A stretch of 28,593 nt of DNA from Hydrogenophaga sp. (GTDB lineage: Bacteria; Pseudomonadota; Gammaproteobacteria; Burkholderiales; Burkholderiaceae_C): the NCBI GenBank assembly GCA_021154985.1, contig JAJNQE010000092.1:1-28593 (forward strand). The letters run 5' to 3'. Each line of letters starts with the position of its first letter. Positions within the stretch are counted from its first letter, which is position 1. The notes beneath the pieces were generated by a model, which was given only the letters and a program-made list of their open reading frames with translations, did not search any database and was not told the DNA's origin. The translations under genes were made by a program, and so were the position numbers. Shown one piece after another: positions 7,259 to 16,892 of this stretch.

Positions 7259-9363
7259 GCCTCTCCCATGTGATGCCAGTCGGAATCGTGAAACGACTCG
7301 ATGAGGGGCAACAGGAGCGTGACCACGGTCCCCTCGCCTTCCTTGCTGTCCACGCTCACCTTGCCTCCCAGCTCCTGCACGTACTGAAAACTCTCGTAGG
7401 CGCCGATGCCCATGCCGGCTTCCTTGGTGGTCTGAAACGGCTTGAACAGCCGCTCCTGCACGAAGCTCTCGGACATGCCCATGCCATTGTCCCCGACTTC
7501 CACGCGCGCATGGCTGCCAAAACGGTCGATCTTGAGCCACACGCGCTGGGGCGATTCGGTGGCGTCCAGCGCGTTGTTCACCAGGTGCCCCATGACGCGC
7601 TCCAGGCGGTCTTCGTGGCCACGCGTGGCCCCCCGCGGCTGCACGTTGACCTCAAGCTCGCGACCGCGGCGCGACACGCTGTGCGCCAAGTCTTGCGCAA
7701 TCCTGCCCAGGTCAACGCCCACCGCAGCACCGCCAGGCGCTGCGCCTTCGCGCAACTGCAGCATCAGCTGGCGCATGCGTTCCAGCGAGTTCTCCACCGT
7801 CATCAGCATGTCGGCCTGGAACTCGGGGTTGTGGCTCAGGCGCTTGGCATTTTTCACCATCAGCGAAAGCTGGGTCACGATGTTCTTGAGGTCGTGCACC
7901 ACAAAAGCCGACATGCGGCTGAACGCTTCAAACTTGCGCGCTTCCAGCAGCGCTTCGGTCGACTGCATCTGCGCCAGAAAACTGGCGGCCTGCCGGCCCG
8001 CCGTCTTGAGCAGATCGGTCACTTCCCAGTTCACGTCCATGCGGGTGCGCGGGCTGCCCAGCACCACGAAGCCCAGCAACTCGTTGCCCAACCACAAGGG
8101 CACCAGCAGCCAGGCTTGCGTCTGTCCTTGCAACCAGTCGGGCAACACCAGGTTCTCGTACCGCTCGGGGGCGAGGCGGTATTCCTCCAGGTTGACCACC
8201 CAGCCGGTGCGGTGCATGAAGTCGAGCAAAGCGGAGTCCACCGGCTCGGTCTGCGACTGCTGTGGCAGGTTCCAGCGCGCCACCTGGCGGTACAGTTTTT
8301 CGTCAGGCCTGCGCAGCCAAAGCGCACCAGCCGGACTCTCCAGCATGTCGGCCAGCCCACGGATCACGTTCAAGCCGGTTTCGCCAGGCGCACCCGGGTT
8401 GGACAGGGTCTGGGTGAACTTGAGCCACTCTTCGCGGTAGTCGTAGCGGTAGTTGAAGAAGTGCTTGCCCAACAAGACCCGCATGCGCGCACGGAAGGTG
8501 CGCGACAACGCCAGCGCCATCAGCAGCACCAACGCGAGAAACACCAGCGCGAGCTGCAGTGCACGACCCCAGTCGCTGCCGAAATAGCGCACGTAGTAGC
8601 CCACGCCGGCAATGAACAGCAAGTAGCCGCCAGCCAACAGCAGCGTCGCCGAATGGAACACCACCTTGCGCGAGACGCGGATCTTGGCGATCCAGTTGCG
8701 GTGGCGCGTGGTGGACAGCAGCAACAGCGGCATCAATGCCGCATGCACGATGCCGCGAATGTTCCAGGCGTCCTGGTCGATACCTGCAAACAGCACCGCC
8801 TGGGAATACAGGTACAGGTCAAACAGGAAGATTCCGGCCAGACCCAGGCAGATCGGTTTGGCGCTCCAGAGCGCGTCTTCGGGCAAGTTGCGAAACAGCT
8901 GTTCGACCAACACCAGGCCCAGCACCGACAGCAACATCATCGTCAGGAACAGGCCCACTGGAGCGCCGCCCGTTGGCTGAAACCAGAGGGCGGAGAACAC
9001 CAGGCTGAGCAAGCTCAACAGCGGCAACGCCACGGCCAACGGTGCCATCCACGACGCGGTGTCCAGCGCCTTGCCCTGGTCGGCACTGGCCCGGAAAAGG
9101 AACACGATGAAAGCAAACCAGGCGGCGTATCGGCAGACATCGGCCACCGCGGCCCAGACCCACCAGATGGGTGCCGCCAAAGCCAGCAGGCTCAGACCCG
9201 CCCAGGCGGTGGTGAGCACAGCGGCCAGCAAGATGGCCACACCGGGGCGATTCACCGGTCGCGTGAGGTAGCCCTGACGGGCGACCAACAAGGCCAGCAG
9301 CGCATAGGCCAGGGCCGCAGCACCGAAGCCCCAGGCCATCAGGGAGTTGTCGACGCCGATCAT
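7255..9363 (-). CDS. prsK: XrtA/PEP-CTERM system sensor histidine kinase PrsK
   Basis: 702 residues. About residues 8-290 form a multi-pass membrane sensor of roughly ten hydrophobic segments. A GAF-like domain follows (about 325-465), then a kinase core: H-box FVVHDLKN with H490, N-box HLVNNALDA (593-601), G1 box DNGMGM (625-630) and G2 box GMGIGAY (650-656). This order is typical of PrsK. It presumably senses a membrane or envelope cue and phosphorylates PrsR, encoded next with a four-base overlap. The gene starts at ATG 9363, 33 bases after the sugar transferase stop. Confidence 0.95.
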   Translation of the reverse strand: MIGVDNSLMAWGFGAAALAYALLALLVARQGYLTRPVNRPGVAILLAAVLTTAWAGLSLLALAAPIWWVWAAVADVCRYAAWFAFIVFLFRASADQGKALDTASWMAPLAVALPLLSLLSLVFSALWFQPTGGAPVGLFLTMMLLSVLGLVLVEQLFRNLPEDALWSAKPICLGLAGIFLFDLYLYSQAVLFAGIDQDAWNIRGIVHAALMPLLLLSTTRHRNWIAKIRVSRKVVFHSATLLLAGGYLLFIAGVGYYVRYFGSDWGRALQLALVFLALVLLMALALSRTFRARMRVLLGKHFFNYRYDYREEWLKFTQTLSNPGAPGETGLNVIRGLADMLESPAGALWLRRPDEKLYRQVARWNLPQQSQTEPVDSALLDFMHRTGWVVNLEEYRLAPERYENLVLPDWLQGQTQAWLLVPLWLGNELLGFVVLGSPRTRMDVNWEVTDLLKTAGRQAASFLAQMQSTEALLEARKFEAFSRMSAFVVHDLKNIVTQLSLMVKNAKRLSHNPEFQADMLMTVENSLERMRQLMLQLREGAAPGGAAVGVDLGRIAQDLAHSVSRRGRELEVNVQPRGATRGHEDRLERVMGHLVNNALDATESPQRVWLKIDRFGSHARVEVGDNGMGMSESFVQERLFKPFQTTKEAGMGIGAYESFQYVQELGGKVSVDSKEGEGTVVTLLLPLIESFHDSDWHHMGEA

Positions 9364-9396
9364 GTCGGGTGCCGCGCCGTCATGAGCGCCAACGCG

Positions 9397-10791
9397 TTAC
9401 TGCGCACCTTTGCCCGTCAGAACCACGCCGATGGTCTCAAAGAGGATCACCAGATCGAGGAAGAGCGAGTGGTTTTTCACGTAGTAAAGGTCGTACTGCA
9501 GCTTCTCGACCGTGTCTTCGCGAGAAGCGCCGTACTGGTAGCTCACCTGTGCCCAGCCCGTGACGCCCGGTTTCACGCTGTGACGCACCGCGTAGAACGG
9601 GATGTCCTGCGTGAGCTGGTCCACAAAATACGGGCGCTCGGGGCGTGGGCCGACCAGACTCATGTCGCCGGTGAGCACCCCGAACAACTGCGGCAGCTCG
9701 TCAATGCGCAGCTTGCGGATGATGCGACCGATGCGGGTGACGCGGCTGTCAGCCGCTGTGGCCCAGCGCGGCACACCGTCTTTCTCGGCATCGGTGCGCA
9801 TGCTGCGGAACTTCACCACGTTGAAGGTCTTGCTGCCCAAACCCACTCGTTCCTGGCGGTACAGCACAGGGCCAGGACTCTCCAGCTTGATGGCCAGCGC
9901 GGTCAACACCATGATGGGCAGCGAGAGCACGATGAGCACCACCGCACCGGCAATGTCGAACAAGCGTTTGACCGACGACCGCAAGAAGCCTTGGTTGAAA
10001 CCCTCGCCGAAAATCAGCCAACCGGCCGACGCAGACTCCAGCCGGATCTGGCCGAGGTTCTGCTCAAAGTAGGTGGCGATGTCGGACACGCGCACGCCCT
10101 GCAGCTTGCAGTCGAGCAGTTCGCGCATGGGCATGCTGCCACCGCGTCGCTCGGTCAAGGCCACCACGATCTCGTCGACACCGGCGCGCGTCACGAGGTC
10201 GTTGAGACGCTCGCCGGGGGCCAGCGTGGCCCACGAAGTCACGCGGTGGTCGGTTTCGTTGGGGCTGGCGTAGTAGCCGACCAGTTCCACATTGGCGCTG
10301 GCGTGGGTCAGTGATTTGCCCACCATCTGCGCGCGCTCGCCGGTGCCGTACACCAGCACTTTGCGACGGGTCAGCGATTTGGGGAGCATTTCACCCACCA
10401 GCACCCTGTGCGTGAGCATGAAACCGGTGGTACCCAACACCACGAGAGCGACCCATTTGGCGTCGTACGAAGGCTCCAGCGGCAGAAACCACAAAACACC
10501 CACCGCGATGACGCCCGACAGTACAAAAGACAACACTGCGCGGGCGCGCATCTGGCCCGTGGTCTTGCTGCGGCTGCGCTCGTAGAAGCCGAGAGCGGAA
10601 TTCACTGCCAACATGCCCAGCGCCATGAGCACGCCGCGGCTCAGTCCCTCGGTGACGACAGAGGCGTTGAGCACCGACGAGTTGGACTGAACGAACATGG
10701 CCACGATCAGCGCACCCACCACCAGGCCCATGTCCAACATGACCTGAAGCACCGTTCGGCGGTGGAAATAGTGGTTAAAAATCTTGATCAA
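9397..10791 (-). CDS. XrtA/PEP-CTERM system undecaprenyl-phosphate sugar-1-phosphate transferase
   Basis: 464 residues. The N-terminal half has four to five membrane segments and a cytosolic CoA-binding-like domain (VLVYGTGERAQ near 150). The C-terminal bacterial sugar transferase domain shows KFRSMR, DELPQLFGVL and the GPRPERP signature. It starts polysaccharide synthesis by loading the first sugar phosphate on undecaprenyl phosphate at the inner membrane. It matches the TIGR03013 family specific to exosortase A loci. The start is a TTG at 10791, chosen because homologues typically begin MI(R/K)IFNHY and no ATG or GTG lies upstream in the same part of the frame; no convincing ribosome site is visible. 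Confidence 0.93.
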   Translation of the reverse strand: MIKIFNHYFHRRTVLQVMLDMGLVVGALIVAMFVQSNSSVLNASVVTEGLSRGVLMALGMLAVNSALGFYERSRSKTTGQMRARAVLSFVLSGVIAVGVLWFLPLEPSYDAKWVALVVLGTTGFMLTHRVLVGEMLPKSLTRRKVLVYGTGERAQMVGKSLTHASANVELVGYYASPNETDHRVTSWATLAPGERLNDLVTRAGVDEIVVALTERRGGSMPMRELLDCKLQGVRVSDIATYFEQNLGQIRLESASAGWLIFGEGFNQGFLRSSVKRLFDIAGAVVLIVLSLPIMVLTALAIKLESPGPVLYRQERVGLGSKTFNVVKFRSMRTDAEKDGVPRWATAADSRVTRIGRIIRKLRIDELPQLFGVLTGDMSLVGPRPERPYFVDQLTQDIPFYAVRHSVKPGVTGWAQVSYQYGASREDTVEKLQYDLYYVKNHSLFLDLVILFETIGVVLTGKGAQ

Positions 10792-10874
10792 AGCGGGAAT
10801 CCGTGTGTATTTTCGAATCAGGGCGTCGCGCAGTTTCCGACACCATCCGGCACCTTACAGCGTAATCCAAATGA

Positions 10875-12830
10875 CTACAACTCGTTACACCGTGAAACAT
10901 CCTCTATTTGTCCACGAATCGAGCCGCTTGACCACATCAAAAGCATCAGTATCAGCAGCACACGCGGCACTTCCGTGACACTGATCACGGAACCCAGGCT
11001 CAACAACCCGAGCACCCCGCCGCTCAACACCCAGGCCCGTGAATCACCGAGTCGCAAGCCCCGCCACAGCGAGGCGCCCGCCCAGAGCACCCAGATGGCA
11101 AACACCACCAGACCCAACAGGCCACGCTCGATCAGCACGTCCAGGTACAGGTTGTCGATGTGCCAAGGCTGGAAATAACCCATGGCCATGGGGAACCAGT
11201 GCTGCAAACCTGCGCTGAAATCGCGGTTCTTCAACACTTGGCGCCCAGTTGCATCGAACACCTCCAGGCTCTGCAGTTGCACGATGGAGCCGGCCTGCGC
11301 GGGCGCCACGGCCAGCACCCCCTGGCGCCATCGTTCGCGGCCGCTGCGGTCGTCAAACGGATCGCCGGCCAGCACCGCTTCGAGGGGGCCATCGCCGACC
11401 GCGGTCTGCGGCACGGCAACCCACTGCCACTGGCACCGAAACTCGTAAAGCAGGTGCCGCTCGCACACGCTCACCACCAGGTGCGCCGGCTGCGCACTGT
11501 GCGCACGCAGGCGAACGCGGTGGCCACCCACCGTGCCCACGTCGATCCGCTGCGTGAGCGCGAAGTAACCCTCGCGCTGCCCTTCTGACGCCGGGCCGGC
11601 CAGCGCCACTTGTGGCTCACCAGCGGCAGAACGCTGCCAATCGGCTCGGCCCGCATAACCACCGCCCGGCACCTCGCGGCTGTAGTGCGCCGAAAAGCGT
11701 CCCACGCCCAGCCCCTGCATCCAATCGGCCGGCGACTTGAGCAGGTCGATGCCCGCCTGCCAATGCGCCACGCGCCCCAGCAGATCCGCGTTGGAACGGG
11801 TCAAACGGTCGGCCATGAAAGAGCCCCCACCAAACACCAGCAAACCTTCCAGGCCCAGCACCAACAGCACGCTGCCCAAGGTGCGCCGGCCCCAGGCTGC
11901 GCCCGCAGCGGGTGCCAGTCTCAAACGCCAGGCGCTCACCCCCATGAACACCAGCGAGATCAACACCGCGAGGTACGCACCGCGCGAATAGGTGGTGAGC
12001 ACGGTGTAGACCGAGACGACCATCAAGGCGTTGGCCGCCGCCCAGCGCCACGCAGTGGGCGCGGTCCACACGGCCCAGAAGGCGAACGGCAGCGCCATGG
12101 CCAGGTAGGCATCGATCGCACCGCCACCCACGTGCATTTCCCAGAACCAGGCGCTGGTGCGGTATGGCAGGCTGAAGTCGAACAGACCTGCGTAGACACC
12201 CCGCTCCCACAAGACGACCAGACAGACCAGTGTGAGGCCGGCCACCATGCCGCGCGCCACCCAGGCAGCGGGTTTGAAGGCTGGCGCGTGCGCCCACATG
12301 AGTGCACCCAGCAGCAGCCCCCAAACCAGGCTCTTGGCCACGCGCACGGTGTTCCACACGCTGTCATGCCCGGCGTACAGAGCCGCTTCGTCCTCAAAAA
12401 GCCTTGACCACTCGACGCCCGCGTCGTCCACCCCCAGCCAGACACCCCAGGCCAGCGTGAACGCGAGCAGGCACCACAGGGCCACAAACACCCGCTGACC
12501 AGACTTGGCAGCGTCTGCCGCGTGTGAGCGCCTGTGCAACGACCAGTGCGCCAGACCCCCGACCAGACAGGCCATCACCAGCAGGTCCGATTCATCGAAG
12601 AGCGTCCACCCCGTCCAGGGCGCAAAACTCGCGACGGGCAGCATGGCCGGCAGCAAAAACCACATCGCCCCGGGCCGCCAGGCCACGAGCAACGTTGCCA
12701 GCAGCAGTGTCCCCGTCACGGTCACCGGGGCAACGGGATGATGGGCAGCCAGACCGAGCGCTGCCAGCCCCAGCAAGCCCGCCAGCGACAACGCGCCCGC
12801 ACCGCGCCAGCCGGGCACCGAGCGCACCAT
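10875..12830 (-). CDS. O-antigen ligase/polymerase family membrane protein (Wzy_C)
   Basis: 651 residues from ATG 12830. There are ten or more membrane segments, the Wzy_C signature around 278-300 (LTTYSRGAYLAVLISLV), the GLGVGRFS segment at 373-380, and the HIDNLYLDVLIERGLLGLV motif at 557-575. This class polymerises or transfers undecaprenyl-linked glycans in the periplasm. Unusual is a hydrophilic insert of about 160 residues (385-545) inside the large periplasmic loop; it ends in NRDFSAGLQHWFPM, which resembles the start of a carbohydrate-binding beta-sandwich. The upstream open frame to 12950 overlaps the decarboxylase gene and is not used. Confidence 0.88.
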   Translation of the reverse strand: MVRSVPGWRGAGALSLAGLLGLAALGLAAHHPVAPVTVTGTLLLATLLVAWRPGAMWFLLPAMLPVASFAPWTGWTLFDESDLLVMACLVGGLAHWSLHRRSHAADAAKSGQRVFVALWCLLAFTLAWGVWLGVDDAGVEWSRLFEDEAALYAGHDSVWNTVRVAKSLVWGLLLGALMWAHAPAFKPAAWVARGMVAGLTLVCLVVLWERGVYAGLFDFSLPYRTSAWFWEMHVGGGAIDAYLAMALPFAFWAVWTAPTAWRWAAANALMVVSVYTVLTTYSRGAYLAVLISLVFMGVSAWRLRLAPAAGAAWGRRTLGSVLLVLGLEGLLVFGGGSFMADRLTRSNADLLGRVAHWQAGIDLLKSPADWMQGLGVGRFSAHYSREVPGGGYAGRADWQRSAAGEPQVALAGPASEGQREGYFALTQRIDVGTVGGHRVRLRAHSAQPAHLVVSVCERHLLYEFRCQWQWVAVPQTAVGDGPLEAVLAGDPFDDRSGRERWRQGVLAVAPAQAGSIVQLQSLEVFDATGRQVLKNRDFSAGLQHWFPMAMGYFQPWHIDNLYLDVLIERGLLGLVVFAIWVLWAGASLWRGLRLGDSRAWVLSGGVLGLLSLGSVISVTEVPRVLLILMLLMWSSGSIRGQIEDVSRCNEL

Positions 12831-12838
12831 GCGCGGCT

Positions 12839-14044
12839 TCAGACCAGCACTTCCGCGCAGCGCGGGTGGCCCAGAAACGCCTGCGGGCTCGCGCTGGGGC
12901 CGTATGCGCCCGACTGGAACACGACCACCAAGTCGCCCGGCTCGGCGCAAGCGAGCTCCATGCGCTCGGCCAACACATCAAGCGGCGTGCACAGCGGCCC
13001 CACCACCGATGCCACCTCATGCGCCGTGGCTTCCATGCGGTTGCCGATGGCGACCGGGTAGTTGCGCCGGATCACCTGGCCGAAATTGCCCGAGGCCGCC
13101 AGGTGGTGGTGCATGCCACCGTCGGTGACCAGAAACACCTGGCCGCGGGAAACCTTGCGGTCGAGCACACGGGCCACATACACCCCCGCTTCGCCCACCA
13201 GATAGCGGCCCAGCTCCAACACCGCGTGAGCACCGGGCAGCTCGCGGGACATGCGCTGCTGGATGGTGGCCAGCGCGTCGCTCACGGGCGCCAGATCCAG
13301 CGCCTGCTCGCCCGGGAAGTACGGAATGCCCCAACCGCCGCCGAGGTTGACGTGTTTCACCGGCGTGGGCGCTTTGGCCGCCAGGCGCAGCACCAGTTCG
13401 TGGCTCTGGGTGAGTGCCTGCGCGATCAGCTCGCCCTTGAGGTTCTGCGAGCCCGGGTACAGGTGAAAGCCCTCGAACTGCAGGCCCGCAGCAGACAAGG
13501 CCTGGAGCACGGCCGGCACCTGCTCGGTGTCCACGCCAAAGGGCTTGGCACCACCGCCCATGCGCATGCCGGCCCCGCGCAGGTCAAAGTCGGGGTTCAC
13601 GCGCACGGCCACGCGCGCGGGCACGCCCAGGCGCTGCGAGGCGCCGGCGAGCAAGACCACTTCACGCATCGACTCCAGGTTCACCAACACACCCGCGGCC
13701 ACCGCCTGCACCAACTCCACATCGCGCTTGCCGGGGCCCGCAAAGCTCACCTGCTGTGGATCGGCGCCGGCATCCAGCGCCACCGCCATTTCGCCAGCCG
13801 ATGCCACGTCCAGCCCGTCCACCAACGGCCGCATGAAACTCACCAGCGCCGGCATGGGGTTCGCCTTCACGGCGTAGTGCAGACCAATGCCCGCCGGCAG
13901 GGCCGCGCGCACGGCGGCCACACGCGCCGCGAGCAAGGCTCGGTCGTAGGCGTAAAAAGGCGTCTGCCCCACGCGTTCGGCCAGGCGCGAGAGCGGAATG
14001 CTGCCCACGCACAGTTCGCCATTCAGGGTGTCGGTCGGTCTCAT
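12839..14044 (-). CDS. PLP-dependent decarboxylase, exosortase A system-associated
   Basis: 401 residues of the fold-III ornithine/diaminopimelate decarboxylase class. The PLP lysine is K60 in HYAVKANP, the glycine loop is LGGGWGIPYFPGE, and the second-subunit cysteine is C352 in GPLCTPLDVL. It matches the TIGR03099-type family that accompanies the acyl-CoA ligase and acyl carrier protein in exosortase A loci. A plausible role is to make an amine or modified amino acid for loading on the carrier, though the true substrate is unknown. The ATG at 14044 overlaps the ligase stop by ATGA; the extra N-terminal residues of the longer frame read antisense-like, low-complexity sequence inside the ligase gene. 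Confidence 0.93.
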   Translation of the reverse strand: MRPTDTLNGELCVGSIPLSRLAERVGQTPFYAYDRALLAARVAAVRAALPAGIGLHYAVKANPMPALVSFMRPLVDGLDVASAGEMAVALDAGADPQQVSFAGPGKRDVELVQAVAAGVLVNLESMREVVLLAGASQRLGVPARVAVRVNPDFDLRGAGMRMGGGAKPFGVDTEQVPAVLQALSAAGLQFEGFHLYPGSQNLKGELIAQALTQSHELVLRLAAKAPTPVKHVNLGGGWGIPYFPGEQALDLAPVSDALATIQQRMSRELPGAHAVLELGRYLVGEAGVYVARVLDRKVSRGQVFLVTDGGMHHHLAASGNFGQVIRRNYPVAIGNRMEATAHEVASVVGPLCTPLDVLAERMELACAEPGDLVVVFQSGAYGPSASPQAFLGHPRCAEVLV

Positions 14045-15672
14045 GTCGGGCCTTGGTTCTCTGGGCTGTGGGGGCTGCGCTCCCAGTCGGCTTTCCAGCG
14101 CGGGCGGTCGAGCTTGCCGTTGGGGTTGCGCGGCAAAGGTTCGGGCGACCAGTGCACGGCGGTGGGCACCATGTAGCCCGGCAGCTGTGCGCGGCAATGG
14201 GCCAACAAAGCCGCGGTGTCAGCGATGTCCACCGCCACGGCCGCCACATGGATCACCTGCCCCAATGTTTCGTGCGCCACGCCCACCGCCAACACTTCGC
14301 GCACCAGGCCACTGGCGTGCACCGCCTCTTCGACCTCGGTCGGACTTACCCGGTAGCCCGAGGTCTTGATCATCTCGTCGCGGCGGCCGACAAAGTACAA
14401 AAACCCGTCGGCATCACGGCGCACCGTGTCGCCCGAAAACACCGCCATCTCCACCGCCGCCAGGCCCTCGCGGCCCGCCACCAAGCCTGGCGGCAACGGA
14501 CGGAATCGCTGAGCGGTTTCTTCGGGCCGGTTCCAATACCCCTGGGCGACGAGCGGGCCGCGGTGCACCAGCTCGCCGGGCTCGTCGGCACTGCACTCGG
14601 TGCCGTCGTCGCGCAGCACGCGGATGTCCACGTTCGGAATCGCGCGACCCATCGAATCGGGGCGGCGGTCCACCTCGGAAGGCGGCAGAAACGTCGAGCG
14701 AAACGCCTCGGTCAGACCGTACATCAGAAACGGCGCTGCCTCTGGCGCGCACTCGCGCAAACGCTGCAGCGTGGCCCCAGGCATGCGCCCACCCGTGTTG
14801 GCCCAGTAACGCAGGGATCGCGTGGCGTCGGCTGGCCAGTCGAGTGCAGCTAGCTGCATGTACAGCGGAGGCACCGCCGTCAACCCCGTGACCTGCTCTT
14901 TCGCCATGGCTTGCAACACGTCGCGCGGCAGCAGGTAGTTGAGCAGGACCACGCGTGCGCCCACCAGAAACGCCGTGGTCAGCTGGCTGAAGCCGGCGTC
15001 GAACGAGAGCGGCAAGGCGGCGAGCAAGGTGTCGGAGGCGCAGTTGTTCAGGTAGCCGGCCACGCTGATGGCCCCAGCCACCAGATTGCGGTGCGACAAC
15101 ACCACCCCCTTGGGTCGGCCGGTGCTGCCCGAGGTGTAGAGGATGGCGGCCACGTCGGATTCCAGTCGGTCGGGCAACGCAGCGGCAGGCGCCTTCAACA
15201 GACCCGCCCACGCGTGCACCGCCAGGCCCGGCAGAGCAGCAGCTTCGTCACACACCACCACCTGACGCAGATCGGAGCACTCGGCCAGCAAGGCACCCAA
15301 CTGGGTGAGCCGCGACGACGACGTGACCAGCACGCGTGCGCCCGAGTCTTGAAGGATGTGCACCACCTGCGCCGGTTTGAGCAAAGGGTTGACTGGCACC
15401 AGCACCCCACCAGCGGCCGGCGCAGCAAAACTGGCGACCACCGCTTCAACCCGCTTTTCCAGAAACACCGCCACACGTTCGCCAGGGCGCAGGCCCGAGG
15501 CCAGCAATCCACTGGCCAAGCCGCTGATCTGCGCCTGCAGTTCAAGGTACGTGATGTGGTGATCGGCCAGCGTCAAGGCTCGCTGACCCGGCCACAACGC
15601 CGCAGCGCGGGCTGGCAGATCGTGCAGCAAAACGGGTGGCAGGCTCTCGCTGAAATCCGGCGCGTGGGGCAT
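14041..15672 (-). CDS. Acyl-CoA ligase (AMP-forming), exosortase A system-associated
   Basis: 543 residues of the ANL adenylating superfamily. Motif A3 is LYTSGSTGRPKG at 179-190; the A8 hinge (GYRVSPTEVEEAV) and the A10 lysine K520 in NPNGK are both intact. It should adenylate an acyl or amino acid substrate and pass it to a thiol, most likely the acyl carrier protein encoded divergently at 15781. It is the promoter-proximal gene of the minus-strand series. The ATG at 15672 gives the family's usual N-terminus (a short leader, then RAALWPGQRAL); the much longer open frame to 16437 overlaps the divergent genes and is rejected. Confidence 0.93.
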   Translation of the reverse strand: MPHAPDFSESLPPVLLHDLPARAAALWPGQRALTLADHHITYLELQAQISGLASGLLASGLRPGERVAVFLEKRVEAVVASFAAPAAGGVLVPVNPLLKPAQVVHILQDSGARVLVTSSSRLTQLGALLAECSDLRQVVVCDEAAALPGLAVHAWAGLLKAPAAALPDRLESDVAAILYTSGSTGRPKGVVLSHRNLVAGAISVAGYLNNCASDTLLAALPLSFDAGFSQLTTAFLVGARVVLLNYLLPRDVLQAMAKEQVTGLTAVPPLYMQLAALDWPADATRSLRYWANTGGRMPGATLQRLRECAPEAAPFLMYGLTEAFRSTFLPPSEVDRRPDSMGRAIPNVDIRVLRDDGTECSADEPGELVHRGPLVAQGYWNRPEETAQRFRPLPPGLVAGREGLAAVEMAVFSGDTVRRDADGFLYFVGRRDEMIKTSGYRVSPTEVEEAVHASGLVREVLAVGVAHETLGQVIHVAAVAVDIADTAALLAHCRAQLPGYMVPTAVHWSPEPLPRNPNGKLDRPRWKADWERSPHSPENQGPT

Positions 15673-15780
15673 GCGGCGGATGGTAAGCCATGCCTGCTCA
15701 GCATCGCGGCGTCGCGCACGCCCTTTCTCTAGAATCGCGACACATTCGCCCCTTTGCCAACCGACCACCCAACCGCTGTC

Positions 15781-16041
15781 ATGAACGTCACCGACCAAGT
15801 CCTGCGTGTGCTCGATGCAGCACTCAGCCTGCAGGGCCGTGCCCTGGGTTTCGATCGCAACACGCCCCTGCTGGGCGATCTGCCCGAACTCGACTCCATG
15901 GCCGTGCTCGCGCTCATCACCGGCCTGGAGAACCATTTCGGCATCGCGTTTGACGACGACGAACTCAACGGCACCGCGTTCGCCACCGTCGGCAGCCTCG
16001 CCGACCTGGTCGAACAACACCTGAGCAGCACCGGCGCATGA
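15781..16041 (+). CDS. Acyl carrier protein, exosortase A system-associated
   Basis: 86 residues with the phosphopantetheine attachment serine S39 in ELDSMAVL. An acidic helix bundle typical of acyl carrier proteins surrounds it. It probably receives the group activated by the divergent ligase. The ATG at 15781 is chosen over a TTG at 15754 because the carrier domain begins immediately (MNVTDQVLRVL). The stop overlaps the next gene by ATGA. The 108-base divergent region before it contains a -10-like TAGAAT at 15730-15735 but no good -35. Confidence 0.92.
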   Translation: MNVTDQVLRVLDAALSLQGRALGFDRNTPLLGDLPELDSMAVLALITGLENHFGIAFDDDELNGTAFATVGSLADLVEQHLSSTGA

Positions 16042-16892
16042 GCGCAGCGGAACGCCCCGGCCTGCCCCAGGCGTTTTTTTTGCACACGCCCACCGGCCAG
16101 CGCTTCTGCCTGTTTCACCCGGCGCAAGGCGCCACCAAGGGCCGCGTGCTCTACCTGCACCCGTTTGCCGAAGAACTGAACACCACCCGCCGCGTGGTGG
16201 CCCAGCAAGCCCGAGCACTCGCAAGGGCGGGCTTTGCGGTGTTGCAAATCGACCTGCTCGGTTGTGGAGACAGCGAGGGCGAGTTTTCGGATGCCACCTG
16301 GGACGCCTGGCTGCAGGACGCCCAACAAGCACACGACTGGCTGAACGAGCACGCCACCGGACCGCTGTGGCTATGGGGCATGCGCAGCGGCACGCTGCTG
16401 GCCACCTTGCTGGCCGCCCGGCTGCCGCATGCTCCACACCTGCTTCTGTGGCAGCCCGTGATCAACGGTCAACAGATGCTGCAGCAGTTTCTGAGGTTGC
16501 ACGCCGCGGGTCAGTGGTTGGAAGGCAACGACGAAAGCAAGAGCAAAAGCGCCAAGCCCGCACAAACGCTGGCGTCCGGCCAGCCCGTGGACATTGCAGG
16601 CTACACACTCAGTCCGGTCCTGGCCAACGGACTGGGTGCCGCGCGCATGCAGGCCACGGCCACCCATTCGCATGATCGACTGATCTGGCTGGAAGCCTCC
16701 AACCAGCCCGAGCCGACGCTGGGCCCCGCATCGTCAGCGCACCTGGAAAGCTGGCGAAACGCAGGTTGGTCGGTGAACGCACAAGCGGTCAGCGGCCCGG
16801 CGTTCTGGCAGACCGTGGGGACAGACGAAGCCCCCAACCTGATCGCTGCCACGTTGCAGGCTGTCAGCGCCATCGGCGAACCAGCAGCATGA
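16038..16892 (+). CDS. Alpha/beta hydrolase 2, exosortase A system-associated
   Basis: 284 residues with an alpha/beta-hydrolase core: YLHPFAEELN near 39-48, then LQIDLLGCGDSEGEF at 69-83. At the nucleophile elbow the sequence is LWGMRSGTLLA with GMRSG at 114-118, so the position normally holding serine (GxSxG) is an arginine. This agrees with the TIGR03101-type family, which commonly has GLRxG there, and suggests either a non-standard catalyst or a non-enzymatic role. It is translationally coupled to the acyl carrier protein before it and hydrolase 1 after it (both ATGA overlaps). The substrate is unknown, perhaps the carrier-bound acyl group. Confidence 0.9.
   Translation: MSAAERPGLPQAFFLHTPTGQRFCLFHPAQGATKGRVLYLHPFAEELNTTRRVVAQQARALARAGFAVLQIDLLGCGDSEGEFSDATWDAWLQDAQQAHDWLNEHATGPLWLWGMRSGTLLATLLAARLPHAPHLLLWQPVINGQQMLQQFLRLHAAGQWLEGNDESKSKSAKPAQTLASGQPVDIAGYTLSPVLANGLGAARMQATATHSHDRLIWLEASNQPEPTLGPASSAHLESWRNAGWSVNAQAVSGPAFWQTVGTDEAPNLIAATLQAVSAIGEPAA

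Noticed and set aside
7259..7540. N-terminal extension of prsR
   Set aside because: It overlaps prsK, is Arg/Gly-rich and precedes a receiver domain that begins normally at the ATGA-overlap start 7258.
7207..10314. Plus-strand open frame of 1035 codons
   Set aside because: Antisense to prsK and the sugar transferase, both of which show full family motifs; the plus-strand product is rich in His/Gln with no domains.
12524..14176. Plus-strand open frame of 550 codons
   Set aside because: Antisense to the ligase and decarboxylase genes; no recognisable motif.
15676..15692. GG-N10-GC match on the minus strand in front of the acyl-CoA ligase
   Set aside because: Only TGGC fits, the -12 element reads CCGC, and it would lie within a few bases of the start codon.
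15673..16437. N-terminal extension of the acyl-CoA ligase
   Set aside because: It overlaps the divergent acyl carrier protein and hydrolase genes; the ligase family starts at MPHAPDF.
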